Shown piece by piece: positions 48,321 to 57,827 of a stretch of DNA of 64,000 bases; positions within the stretch are counted from its first letter, which is position 1; each line of letters starts with the position of its first letter. The DNA is from Bog-473 sp963738135 (GTDB lineage Bacteria > Actinomycetota > Acidimicrobiia > Acidimicrobiales > RAAP-2). The notes under the pieces were generated by a model. It made no database searches. It was not told the DNA's origin and saw nothing but the letters and a program-made list of their open reading frames with translations. A program made the position numbers and the translations under genes. Where the stretch lies: NCBI GenBank assembly GCA_963738135.1, contig CAVTVK010000001.1, positions 682,001 through 746,000 on the forward strand, given 5' to 3'.

Positions 48321-49641
48321 TGCGCCGGCGCAGCTCCCCGAGCAGCTCGGCGATGGGAACTCGGACCTGTTCGGTGGAGTCGCGGTCGCGCACGGTCACC
48401 GCGTTGTCCTCGAGCGAGTCGAAGTCGACGGTAACGCACCAGGGCGTGCCCACCTCGTCCTGGCGCCGGTAGCGCTTGCCGATACCCTGCGTCACGTCGT
48501 AGTCGCACATGAAGTGTGGCTGCAGGGTCTTCAGGACCTGGCGGGCGAGCGGCTCGAGCGTGTCCTTCTTCGACAGCGGCAGCACCGCCACCTGGTAGGG
48601 CGCCAGGCGCCAGTGCAAGCGCAGCACCGTGCGGGCCTCTCCCCCGACTTCGTCCTCGTCGTAGGCGGAGAGGAGGAAGGCCATCATGGTGCGGGTGGCT
48701 CCGGCGGCCGGCTCGATCACGTACGGCGTGTAGCGCTCATTGGTCTGAGGATCGAAGAAGTCGAGCTTCACGCCCGACGCCGCGGCGTGAGCGGACAGGT
48801 CGAAGTCGCCCCGGTTGGCGATCCCCTCCAGCTCGTCCCAGCCCCAGGGGAAGAGGAACTCCACGTCGGCCGTGCCCCGGGAGTAGTGCGACAGCTCGCT
48901 CTGCTCGTGGTGACGCAGGTGCAGCTTCTCAGCCGGGATGCCGAGCTCGAGATACCAGTTCATCCGCTCTTCCAGCCAGTACTCGAACCATTTCTGGGCC
49001 TCGTCGGGCGGGACGAAGTACTCCATCTCCATCTGCTCGAACTCGCGGGTGCGGAAGACGAAATTCTGCGGCGTGATCTCGTTGCGGAAGGACTTGCCGA
49101 CCTCCGCGATGCCGAACGGCGGCTTCTTGCGCGTGGTCCCGAGCACATTGGCGAAGTTGGTGAACATGCCCTGCGCCGTCTCGGGACGCAGGTAGGCCAC
49201 GTGGCCCTCGTCCTCCACCGGGCCGGCGTGGGTCTTGAACATGAGGTTGAAGGCCCGGGCCTCGGTCAGGTCGCGGGAGCCGCAGTTGGGGCAGACGCCG
49301 TCGATCTTGTCCTCGCGCCACCGCTCGTGGCAGTTCTTGCAGTCGACCAGGGGGTCGGTGAAGGTAGCCAGGTGGCCCGAGGCGGCCCACACGGCGGGCG
49401 GGCCGAGGATGGCGGCGTCGAGGCCCACCACGTCGTCGCGCAGCTGCACCATGGCGCGCCACCAGGCGTTCTTGACGTTGCGCAGCATGTTGACCCCGAG
49501 CGGGCCGTAGTCGTAGGTGGAGCGGAAGCCGCCGTAGATCTCGGCCGAGGGGAAGATGAAGCCGCGGTGGCGGCACAGCCGCACCACCTTCTCCATCAGG
49601 TCGTCGGTGGCGGCCGGTGGCGCCTCGGCGGTCTCTGTCAT
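48307..49641 (-). CDS. glyS: Glycyl-tRNA synthetase (single-chain, dimeric type)
   Basis: 444 residues of class II synthetase. Motif 1 region GFIFPSAEIYGGFRSTYDYGP, a zinc-type insert CKNCHERW...CPNCGSRD, motif 2 EVGKSFRNEITPQNFVFRTREFEQME and motif 3 EPAAGATRTMMAFLL are present, with the C-terminal anticodon-binding domain. It attaches glycine to tRNA-Gly. The ATG overlaps the hemW stop by 4 bp, placing it last in a coupled run: membrane protein, recO, hemW, glyS. Confidence 0.96.
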   Translation of the reverse strand: MTETAEAPPAATDDLMEKVVRLCRHRGFIFPSAEIYGGFRSTYDYGPLGVNMLRNVKNAWWRAMVQLRDDVVGLDAAILGPPAVWAASGHLATFTDPLVDCKNCHERWREDKIDGVCPNCGSRDLTEARAFNLMFKTHAGPVEDEGHVAYLRPETAQGMFTNFANVLGTTRKKPPFGIAEVGKSFRNEITPQNFVFRTREFEQMEMEYFVPPDEAQKWFEYWLEERMNWYLELGIPAEKLHLRHHEQSELSHYSRGTADVEFLFPWGWDELEGIANRGDFDLSAHAAASGVKLDFFDPQTNERYTPYVIEPAAGATRTMMAFLLSAYDEDEVGGEARTVLRLHWRLAPYQVAVLPLSKKDTLEPLARQVLKTLQPHFMCDYDVTQGIGKRYRRQDEVGTPWCVTVDFDSLEDNAVTVRDRDSTEQVRVPIAELLGELRRRTGEE

Positions 49642-50726
49642 CGGTGCAGGATACCGGAGCGGATTCTTGCGCTGACCTCGTTCGCCAGCAGCCGGCCTCG
49701 CAGCGTCAGCACGGCACGGCCGTCAACCGGCTCGACGAGGCCCTCGAGCTCATCAGGCCGCTCGAGGCTTTCCCAGGGCACCCCGCGGGGTGTGCGCAGC
49801 GAGAGCGACAGCGCCTCGAACTCACGCTGCTCCGGGGTGAGGTCCTCGCGGGCGGCCTCGGTCGAGCGGCCAGCCTCGACGGCGTCGATGTAGCGGTCGG
49901 GGGTGCGCACGTTCCACCAGCGCGTGCCTGCCCGGTGGGAGTGGGCCGCCGAGCCGATGCCCACGTAGTCGCCCTGTTCCCAGTAGAGGTGGTTGTGCCG
50001 GCATTCGTGGCCGGGGCGTGCCCAGTTGGAGATCTCCTCCCAGTGGTACCCCGCTGCGACGAGGGCGGCCTCGGCGTGCTCGTAGCGCCGCGCCTCGGCG
50101 TCGTCGTCGGGATGGCGTGCCGGGTCGGCGGCCAGCGGGGTGCCCGGCTCGACGGTGAGGCCATACGCGCTCACGTGTGGCGGCGGGTGGTCGAGGGCGA
50201 GGACGTGCGCGAGCGTGGCGCCCCAGTCGGCGTCGCTCTCGGTGGCGGCGCCGAAGATCAGATCGAGGTTCCAGGTCACGAATCCGGCCTGGTGCACCGC
50301 GGCAGCGATGGTCTCGGCGGCCTCGGGCACGTTGCGACGACCCAGGCCGGCGAGGACATGAGCCTGGGTGGACTGCAGCCCGAAGGAGACGCGGGTGACA
50401 CCGGCGTCCCGGTACGTGGCGAGGTGGACGTCGTCGGCATCTTCGGGATTGCACTCGACGGTGACCTCGGCGCCGGGCGCATGGGGGATGGCGTCGAGGA
50501 TGCGGCACAGGGTGTCGGGGTGGAGGCGGGAGGGGGTGCCCCCTCCGAAAAAGATGGAGGTCGGACGTGGGAGGTCGGCTGCCCCGAAGACCTGGCGCAC
50601 GTCGCGCACGCAGGCGTCCGCGTAACGCTCCATGAGATGGTCGCGGTCGGTGTAGGTGGCGAAGGCGCAGTAGTCGCAGCGCTCCCGGCAGAACGGGACG
50701 TGGACGTAGACGCCGAAGGGGCTCAA
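49638..50726 (-). CDS. hemW: Radical SAM heme chaperone HemW
   Basis: 362 residues from a TTG at 50726 that overlaps the recO stop. The radical SAM cluster motif is CRERCDYC, followed by FFGGGTPSRL, a VECNPED SAM-binding strand and RVSFGLQS. The C-terminal HemW domain (SLRTPRGVPW) separates it from coproporphyrinogen dehydrogenase HemN. The family binds heme and inserts it into target proteins. The start codon is inferred from the overlap and the MSPFGVYVHVPFC beginning. Confidence 0.92.
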   Translation of the reverse strand: MSPFGVYVHVPFCRERCDYCAFATYTDRDHLMERYADACVRDVRQVFGAADLPRPTSIFFGGGTPSRLHPDTLCRILDAIPHAPGAEVTVECNPEDADDVHLATYRDAGVTRVSFGLQSTQAHVLAGLGRRNVPEAAETIAAAVHQAGFVTWNLDLIFGAATESDADWGATLAHVLALDHPPPHVSAYGLTVEPGTPLAADPARHPDDDAEARRYEHAEAALVAAGYHWEEISNWARPGHECRHNHLYWEQGDYVGIGSAAHSHRAGTRWWNVRTPDRYIDAVEAGRSTEAAREDLTPEQREFEALSLSLRTPRGVPWESLERPDELEGLVEPVDGRAVLTLRGRLLANEVSARIRSGILHR

Positions 50727-51457
50727 AGCCCGGCGGTCGAGCGCACGGAGCGGATGCGCCGGTCGAGATGCGCCTCCATCGCCTCCGTGGCCAGCTCAGC
50801 GACCTCGTCGGCGGACGGGGGCGGCGGCCCCGCCAGCACCGCGGCCAGGTCCCCGCCCAGGATGCGACGCAGCAGCACCAGCGCACCCGGGCTCATGTGG
50901 CGCCCGCTGCGGTGGGCCCGGCACAGCGTCCCCCCCGCCACGAGGTCGAAGGCCACCAGCTCCACCACGCCGTCGGGCTCGCCGCAGGCGGCACACTCAT
51001 CGAGGACCGGGCCGGCGCCTTCGAGGACGAGCGCCTTCAAGAAGAACGCCGGCGCGACGAGCGTCGGGTCGGCCTCCTCGGTGGCCAGGGCACTGAGGGC
51101 GCCGACCAACATGGAGTACAGACGCGGGTCGGGATGGCGCTCCTGGGCCATCTGGTCGGTGACCTCGAGGAGGGCGATACCTTTCGGCATGCGCTCGAGG
51201 TGCTCCCTGATCGGGCGGAAGGCGTTGAGGACCTCCACCTGGTTCACGATGTCGAGGTCGCCCCTCCCCTGCCACAGTAGGAGGTCCACCTGAGTCAGCG
51301 GCTCGAGGCGGCCGCCGAACTTCGAAGTGGTCTTGCGGATGCCCTTGGCCACGGCGCGCACCTTGCCGTGGCGCTCGGTCAGGAAGACGATGATCTTGTC
51401 GGCTTCGCCCAGCCGGTAGGTGCGCAGGACCACGCCCTTGTCGCGAAAGAGGCTCAC
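50723..51457 (-). CDS. recO: DNA repair protein RecO
   Basis: 244 residues from GTG 51457. The N-terminal OB fold (GVVLRTYRLGEADKIIVFLTE, KGIRKTTSKFGGRLEPL) and a C-terminal helical part with a zinc site (CAACGEPDG, LCRAH) fit RecO, which anneals single strands and loads RecA with RecR. It is coupled by 4-bp overlaps on both sides. Confidence 0.94.
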   Translation of the reverse strand: MSLFRDKGVVLRTYRLGEADKIIVFLTERHGKVRAVAKGIRKTTSKFGGRLEPLTQVDLLLWQGRGDLDIVNQVEVLNAFRPIREHLERMPKGIALLEVTDQMAQERHPDPRLYSMLVGALSALATEEADPTLVAPAFFLKALVLEGAGPVLDECAACGEPDGVVELVAFDLVAGGTLCRAHRSGRHMSPGALVLLRRILGGDLAAVLAGPPPPSADEVAELATEAMEAHLDRRIRSVRSTAGL

Positions 51458-51825
51458 GTGTTGGAGGGCTCGGTGTGGGTTGGCTCGGTGTGGGGGGTGC
51501 CTTCAGCGTCCGTGGCGCGGTGGGCGGGGTCGAGCGGGCAGTACCGCTCACCTCGGCGCTGGGCCTCGGCCGTGGCCCGCCGGGCTTCCGCGGCCCGGTC
51601 GGCGGCGCGATTCTGGGCCTGTTGGGCGGGCCGGACGCGGTCCATCGCCTTCTTGCCGTGCGAGTGGCGTCCGTAGAGAGCGTTGCCGGCTCCCACCAGC
51701 GCGGCGATGGCGATGAAGGCGACGACGGCCGCCCCTCCGCCGGCATGCCCCTCGGCGATCACCAGAACGGCGAAGATCGTGAGCAGGGCAATCCCGGCCG
51801 CGACGGCGATCCGGCTCCAAGTCAT
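51454..51825 (-). CDS. Hypothetical membrane-anchored protein
   Basis: 123 residues: two hydrophobic segments (IAVAAGIALLTIFAVLVIAE; GAAVVAFIAIAALVGAGNALY), then a charged Ala/Arg/Gln-rich helix and a Thr/Pro/Glu-rich tail. I recognise no family. Its stop overlaps the recO start, so it is the first gene of the recO-hemW-glyS run. Confidence 0.65.
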   Translation of the reverse strand: MTWSRIAVAAGIALLTIFAVLVIAEGHAGGGAAVVAFIAIAALVGAGNALYGRHSHGKKAMDRVRPAQQAQNRAADRAAEARRATAEAQRRGERYCPLDPAHRATDAEGTPHTEPTHTEPSNT

Positions 51826-51978
51826 AACCCCACCATTCTCGCAGCCGGGCGGGTGGCGCGAGCCCAGGGGTTCGTCCGGGCCTGTCTGGGGCTCGGGTCA
51901 GAGGTGCTTCTGGGCAGCCTCTCTACATTTGCCCAGGGTGGACGAGCGAGCGCTCCCATGGGTGTGCGGCGGCGCCGG

Positions 51979-52806
51979 CTACGGGTTGACGGCCCCGAAG
52001 CGTCGCACCCGGCGCTGATAGTCGATGACCGCCTCGTAGAGGTGGCGGCGGCGCATGTCGGGCCACAGGGTCTCGGGAAAGACGAGTTCGCTGTAGGCGA
52101 TCTCCCAGAGCAAGAAGTTCGAGATCCGCGTCTCACCCGACGTCCGGATCACGAGATCGGGATCGGGCATGTCCGGGAAGTAGAGGTGGCGACGAATCGC
52201 CTTCTCGTCGATCTTGTTGGCCGGGGTGCCCTCTTCGACCAAGGCGCGCACGGCGTCGATGATCTCGGCCCGTCCGCCGTAATTGAACGCCATGGTCATC
52301 ACCATGCGCCGATTGTGCTTCGTCAGCTCGATGGACTCGTCCATGCGCTTGAGCACCCGCCGGGGCACCCGCCAGTCCCGGCGGCCGGCGAAGCGGATCT
52401 GGACGCCCTTCTCGTTGAGCTCGTCCCGGCGGCGCATCAGCAGTGACTGGTTGAAGTTCATGAGGTACCGCACCTCGTCGGGTGGGCGCCGCCAGTTCTC
52501 CGTCGAGAACGCGTAGAGCGTGATCCATTTGATGCCGATGTCGAGGGCGCCGTTGACCACATCGAGCAGCGCGACCTCCCCGGCGCCATGTCCCTCGGTG
52601 CGGGGCAGACCGCGGGCGTTGGCCCAGCGCCCGTTGCCATCCATGACGCAGGCCACGTGGACGGGCACGCGGGACAGGTCGAGCTCCGGGGGGATCGAAT
52701 CGGGCGCCGGCTCGCCGGTGCCGTTGGTGGAGCCCAGGCCCAAGTGTTTGCCCTGGTCCTGGTCCCGGCCCTTGACACCCCCCTGGTCGCGGACGGCAGA
52801 GGTCAC
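51979..52806 (-). CDS. uppS: Isoprenyl (undecaprenyl-type) diphosphate synthase
   Basis: 275 residues. All five cis-prenyltransferase regions are present: MDGNGRWANARG with the catalytic Asp, GHGAG, YAFSTENWRRP, FNYGGRAEI and DLVIRTSGETRISNF. The first 45 residues are a variable charged extension. It condenses isopentenyl diphosphate into the lipid carrier for cell-wall synthesis. It lies 153 bp upstream of the recO run, on the same strand. Confidence 0.95.
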   Translation of the reverse strand: MTSAVRDQGGVKGRDQDQGKHLGLGSTNGTGEPAPDSIPPELDLSRVPVHVACVMDGNGRWANARGLPRTEGHGAGEVALLDVVNGALDIGIKWITLYAFSTENWRRPPDEVRYLMNFNQSLLMRRRDELNEKGVQIRFAGRRDWRVPRRVLKRMDESIELTKHNRRMVMTMAFNYGGRAEIIDAVRALVEEGTPANKIDEKAIRRHLYFPDMPDPDLVIRTSGETRISNFLLWEIAYSELVFPETLWPDMRRRHLYEAVIDYQRRVRRFGAVNP

Positions 52807-52928
52807 CGGATGAACCTACCGCGACCTGCCCCTGCCGGAGATCGGAGGTGGGTGGCACGGGGCTGCCATTCGTGTTCAAGTGTCCTGACCCCGGCCAGGC
52901 GGTGCGGGGCAGAGATCGAGGAGGACGC

Positions 52929-53603
52929 ATGTCCGAGCGAGCTGGTCCACCCCGTCCCGATACCAGGGACATGTTCGCGGTGCACGGGGTCTTCCGGGAC
53001 TGCCTCGGCGCCGCACCCATTCTGGTCGGGGGCATTGCGCCCGGTGACACGGAGCGGGTGGCGCTGGTGGCCAACTACTACGAGAACATCCTGTCGTTCC
53101 TGGAGTCACACCACGACGGCGAGGAGCACCTGGTCTTCCCCCTTCTGCGGGAGCGCTGCGACGGCGCGGACGAGCTGATCGACCACATGGCCGAGCAGCA
53201 CCACGAGGCACTCGAGCTGCTGGAGCGAGCCAGTGCTGCGCTGACCGCGTGGCCGGGCAGCGACGCGGCGGCCCAGCAGGCCGCCCAGGAGCGGCTGGAC
53301 GAGTTGTGCTCGCACCTGGGCGAGCATCTCGCCGAGGAGGAGCAGAAGGTGCTGCCACTGGCGGGCGAGTACCTCTCCATGGAGGAGTGGGGCGCACTGC
53401 CCGGACACGGTTTGGCCAACTTCCACGGCGACAAGATCTGGCTGATCCTCGGCCTCATCCGGGAGCGCATGACCGACGACCAGCGGGCGGCGATGATGGC
53501 GCACATGCCCCCGCCGGCGCTCGACATGTGGACGAGCTTCGGCGAGCAGGCGTTCAAGGACTACTCGTCAGTGGTCGAGGTGGCCGTCGTGCACCACGCC
53601 TGA
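52929..53603 (+). CDS. Hemerythrin-like HHE domain protein
   Basis: 224 residues from ATG 52929 with GAGGAGG just upstream. Iron-ligand pattern: an early His (FAVHGVFRDCLG), then SFLESHHDGEEHLVFPLL, DHMAEQHHEALELL and HLGEHLAEEEQKVLPL. A four-helix non-heme diiron fold is expected. Roles in oxygen, NO or redox sensing are known for such proteins; the precise one here is open. It is a single gene, divergent from uppS. Confidence 0.87.
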   Translation: MSERAGPPRPDTRDMFAVHGVFRDCLGAAPILVGGIAPGDTERVALVANYYENILSFLESHHDGEEHLVFPLLRERCDGADELIDHMAEQHHEALELLERASAALTAWPGSDAAAQQAAQERLDELCSHLGEHLAEEEQKVLPLAGEYLSMEEWGALPGHGLANFHGDKIWLILGLIRERMTDDQRAAMMAHMPPPALDMWTSFGEQAFKDYSSVVEVAVVHHA

Positions 53604-53680
53604 GCACGACGCCGTCCAGCGGTTCACCACGATTGCAGTCGGCCCAGACGGGTCGCACGCAGCCCAAAGTGCCGCACTTC

Positions 53681-54310
53681 TCATGTCAGAAGTTCGCGGC
53701 GGCCGTCTCCGAAATAACGCTCAGCACGAAAGACCGACGAGAGGTCGTCCAGCCCGTCGAGCATCGTCAGTTCGGCCGGTCGTCTGTCGGGGAACTGGAA
53801 CAACGGCACAAAGGTCTTCGGCGTCTTCTGCGGGCCGCTTCTGCGGGCAATCGCCCCCGTGTTCTGACTGGACAGCTCGAGACGTATTCCTTCTGTTTGC
53901 ACGACCTTGAGCGGAGAAAGCCAGACCACGTCCTGAGGGCCATCGCTCTCGAGGTACTTGTCGAGGAGTTTCTTCATGGACGTTTGGTCCGTGAAGAAAT
54001 AGACCCGCTCGTTCAAGAGGTGCATCCAATCGCTGACATCCATTCCGGTGTCCAAGACCGATTTCAGGTCCTTGCGGGCGAAGAGGGGTCCCTGATCTCT
54101 GAGGATCACATCTCGACCATGGACACGCAGGCGAACCGACTCTTTGCGAGGCGTTGACAGCAGAACCTGGCGTTCCTCGTCAGAAAGTTCGGCCTCGGAG
54201 ATCAGCTGCTGGGCTGTCCGGAACCCGTGGGCCTCGATTTGCTCCCAGACGCCGGCGGGACCAACGTGACAGATCAGCTTGCATCGATTGAGGAATTGCT
54301 CGGGCGTCAT
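53681..54310 (-). CDS. DUF7002-like protein
   Basis: 209 residues from ATG 54310 (MTPEQFLNRCKLICHVG); the frame is open upstream but loses protein-like character. The pattern of an N-terminal helix, VWEQIEAHGFRTAQQLI, VHGRDVILRDQGPL, DWMHLLNERVYFFTDQTSMKKLL and a final VPLFQFPDRRPAELTML matches unnamed proteins grouped as DUF7002. The fold is reminiscent of ADP-ribosyl-type or Tpt1-like enzymes but no activity is known. Codon use is less GC-rich than in neighbours, hinting at a more recent arrival. Confidence 0.65.
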   Translation of the reverse strand: MTPEQFLNRCKLICHVGPAGVWEQIEAHGFRTAQQLISEAELSDEERQVLLSTPRKESVRLRVHGRDVILRDQGPLFARKDLKSVLDTGMDVSDWMHLLNERVYFFTDQTSMKKLLDKYLESDGPQDVVWLSPLKVVQTEGIRLELSSQNTGAIARRSGPQKTPKTFVPLFQFPDRRPAELTMLDGLDDLSSVFRAERYFGDGRRELLT

Positions 54311-54643
54311 GGACTGAAGACTCGCACATCGCTTCCTGCCCTCGTTCACGGGCAGTGGCACCTTCGGCCGGACCCGGGATACTCCGCAACGGCACGCCCG
54401 TTCCTGGGCGGTCGCTCCAGGTTCAGATTGCGGACTGAGCAGGCTGATCGCTCTCTTTTTTGCAACCCCCCGAGCCCGCGTGTCGGGTCGGCCGTGTGCT
54501 GGTCCGTCACGCGGGGCGGGTTCACAGGTCGGACCGCTCCGGGCGTCGAGGGTGCCGCAAGCCTGCCCGGCGCTCGTGAGGGGGGTGTGGAGTTCGGCGT
54601 CACCTTGCCGCAGGGATCCTCGCTCCGCGGGCATGATCGGTGC

Positions 54644-56748
54644 ATGGAAGAGAGCTGGGACGGGATTGAAGATCTCGACGATCTCGACATCGGCTCCGCG
54701 GAGCGGGTCGGATCGGGACGGACGTCAGGCAGGTGACGACGCTGTCGCCGGACTCGACAAGATCACTGCCCAGATGCCGGGCGGCGAGCACCGCCCCGAG
54801 CAACAGGAGATGTGCCGAGCCGTCGCTGAGGCGATTGTCACCGGGACCCACCTGGTCGTTCAGGCCGGGACCGGGACCGGCAAGTCGCTCGCCTACCTCG
54901 TCCCCGCGGCACTGAGCGGCAAGAAGGTCGTCGTGGCCACTGCGACGAAGGCGCTGCAGGACCAGTTGGCCGAGAAAGACCTGCCCCAGGTCGAGTCCGG
55001 TCTCGGGCTCTCGGCGCCGCTGGATTTCGCCGTCCTGAAGGGGCGGAGCAACTACGTCTGTCGCCAGCGGGTGTCCGAGGTGGGCTCGGGCGGGATCCAG
55101 GCCGAATTGGGCGACCAGGGGGCCGGGCGGGCCGACGAGCCGGCGGCGGACGAGGGCGAACGGCCTGAATCTTCATCTTCGAGTTCGCCCCCAGAAGGCA
55201 TCGTCGAGGAAGTACGCCAGCTGGTCGCCTGGTCGCAGAGGTCCGAGAGCGGCGACCGGGCCGACCTGAGCTTCGAGCCCTCCGACCGGGCCTGGAACAT
55301 GGTCAGCGTCGGCCCGCGGGAGTGCCCTGGCGCCTACAACTGCCCGTCAGGAGGGCGTTGCTTCGCCGAGGCCGCCCGCGAGCGGGCGTCGGTGGCGGAT
55401 GTCGTCGTCGTCAACACGCACCTCTACGGGGCGCACTTGGCCAGCGGCAGCGTGGTGCTGCCCGAGCACGACGTCGTGATCTTCGACGAGGCACACGAGC
55501 TCGAGGAGGTCATGACCTCGAGCCTCGGTGTGGAGGTGACGCCGGGCCGCTTCCGCGCACTCGTAACCGCTGCACGGTCCCTCGTCGAGCAGCGTGATGC
55601 CGACCTGCTCGACAGACTCGCGCGCCGTCGGGGACCAGCTCGGCACCCTCCTCGCCGACCGGGTCGGAACACGGGTTCTGCACGCCGAAGCCAGACCGCC
55701 GGTGGACGACCGCGAACTGGCCGACCTGTTGAATCGGGGTGCCGAGGTCAGCCGACGCGTCACCGACGCGCTGCGTCGGGGCGGCGCGCAACGTTCCTTT
55801 CTCGCCGACGAAGGGTCCGAGCCCGATCCCGACCGCGCCAGCCGCAGGACGCGCACCTTGCAGGCCGCCGCCCACCTGGCGGAAGACCTGCACCGGTTCG
55901 AGACGCGAGGTGAGGGCGAGGTCGCCTGGGTCGACGGCACGCGGCGAAACGTCCGACTCCGCCTCTCCCCCATCGACGTCGGTCCCGTCCTGTCCACCAT
56001 GCTCTGGGGCGAGGTGACCTCGGTACTGACGAGCGCCACCATCCCGCCGCGCATCGTCGAGCGGGTCGGGCTCGGCGCCTTCCCCACCGAGGAACTCAAC
56101 GTGGGGAGCCCGTTCGACTACCGCGCGCACGCCCTGCTCTACGTGGCCCGCCATTTGCCGGACCGCCGAGCCGCAGGGGCGGAGGAGGCACTGCACGAGG
56201 AGCTCGCCCAATTGCTGGAGGCGGCCGGCGGGCGCACCCTGGCGCTCTTCACGAGCAGGCGGGCGACCGAAGCGGCGGCGGCAGCCCTGGCGCCCGAGCT
56301 CCCCTACACGTTGCTGCAGCAAGGCGATTTCCCCAAGAGCCTCCTGCTGGAGAAGTTCGCCACCGACGAGACTTCCTGTCTGTTCGCCACCATGGGCTTC
56401 TGGCAGGGCGTGGACATCCCGGGCCGGGCCCTGTCCCTCGTGACGATCGACAAGCTCCCCTTCCCGCGCCCGGACGACCCCCTGCTCCAAGCGCGGCGGG
56501 AACGGGCCGGCGGAGGAGCCTTCTCGCTCGTCGACCTGCCGCGGGCGGCGACCCTGCTGGCCCAGGGCTCGGGACGCCTCATCCGCAACGCGGACGACCG
56601 TGGTGTCGTCGCAGTGCTCGACCCACGGCTGGCGACCGCGTCCTATCGCGGCGTGCTGCTGGCCACGTTGCCACCAATGCGGCGCTCGGTGGACATCGAC
56701 GAGGTGGAGGCGTTCCTGCGGCGGGCACTGCAGGACGAGCCGACGTAA
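54644..56748 (+). CDS. dinG: DinG-type XPD-like ATP-dependent DNA helicase (frame breaks)
   Basis: About 690 residues. Walker A is AGTGTGKS, the DEAH box is FDEAHELEE, motif VI is QGSGRLIR, and four cysteines for an Fe-S cluster are in YVCRQR, RECPG, NCPSG and RCF. The main frame is open to about 55615, then continues one frame over (DSRAVGDQLGTLL) to the stop at 56748. The N-terminus is also uncertain: ATG 54644 (MEESWDGIEDLDDLD) would need one further shift near 54720-54750 to join the helicase frame at ITAQMPGGEHRPEQQ. Each shift equals one extra base. It unwinds DNA with 5'-3' polarity in related proteins. Confidence 0.85.
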
Positions 56749-56760
56749 GTCGACGGCGGT

Positions 56761-56796
56761 CGACGTCAGTAGCGACGTCAGTAGCGACGTCAGTAG
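56761..56796. repeat. Tandem repeat, 12 bp x 3
   Basis: CGACGTCAGTAG is repeated three times between the convergent dinG-like and era genes; the third copy overlaps the era stop codon. Each unit holds the palindrome GACGTC. Confidence 0.93.
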
Positions 56797-57822
56797 CCGA
56801 GGCGGTTCAGCATCTCGTCCCTGTTCTGCCAATGGCGCTCGACCTTCACGTGAAGGTCGAGATACGTCCCTTCGGGCAACTCTTCTCGCACGGCGATCCC
56901 GACCGCCTTCAGCACCTCGCCGCCCTTGCCGATGACGATGGCTTTCTGTGAGTCGCGCTCGACGATGATCTCGACTCGAATGTGCGGCCACTCCCACTCG
57001 GTCACCCGGCAAGTGATGGCATGCGGGAGCTCTTCGCGGGTCTTGGCCAACAGCTGCTCGCGCACCAGCTCGGCCACCCAGAGTGCCTCGGGCGTGTCTG
57101 TGATGACGTCGGGCGGGAAGAACGGCGGGCCTTCGGGCAGCCGCTCGATGAGGAAGGCCGTCAACGCCTGCACACCCTTGCCGCTGCGCGCCGAGACCGG
57201 GAAGTACTCGACATCGGCCAGCTCAACCGGCGCGGTGAGGGCATCGACGGCCGCCTTGGCCTGGGTCAGGCGTTCCATGACCTGGGCATTGTTCGCCTTG
57301 TCGACCTTGTTCACCACGACGATCAGTCCGGGTGGTTCGCCGACCTCGTCTGTTTCGTCGTTTTCGTCGTCACTGTCGTAGGCCTCGAGAACCACGGCGT
57401 GATCCTCGTCGACGTCAGCATCCCCAGATTCGGCGCCGGTCGCCCGAGACCGGGCAGCCGTTGCCGCCGCGGTGAGCCGCTGCACCTGGCGAACCGAACG
57501 CTCCAGCACCGTGCGGTCCCCCGGGCCGATCGCGGCCGTGCCATCAACGATCACCATGATCACGTCGACGTCGTTCAGTGCGTCGGTCGCCGTTTCGTTC
57601 AGCCAGCGCGCCGAGGGTGCTCCGGGGTCGGTGGATCCCCGGCGTGTCGACGAACACCACCTGGGCATCAGCGGCCGGGTCGTGCAGGACGCCCAGAATA
57701 CGGTGACGCGTCGTGTTGGGCTTCGATGAAGTGATGGCCACCTTCGTCCCAACCATGGCGTTCACGAGGGTGGATTTACCGACGTTGGGGCGGCCGACCA
57801 CGGCCACGAAGCCCGAGCGCAC
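56790..57822 (-). CDS. era: GTPase Era with acidic insertion (one frame break)
   Basis: About 343 residues against roughly 300 for typical Era. G1 GRPNVGKST, G3 VDTPGIH, G4 VNKVDK and the KH-domain VIGKGGEVLKAVG are all present; Era matures 16S rRNA and the small ribosomal subunit. The frame breaks near 57598-57610; dropping one base joins GIHRPRSTLGA to LNETATDALND. Between LERSVRQVQ and the G4 strand there is an additional stretch of about 45 residues rich in Asp and Glu (ESGDADVDEDH; YDSDDENDETDEVGE). It starts at GTG 57822, 5 bp after the corC stop. Confidence 0.92.
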
Positions 57823-57827
57823 CGCGT

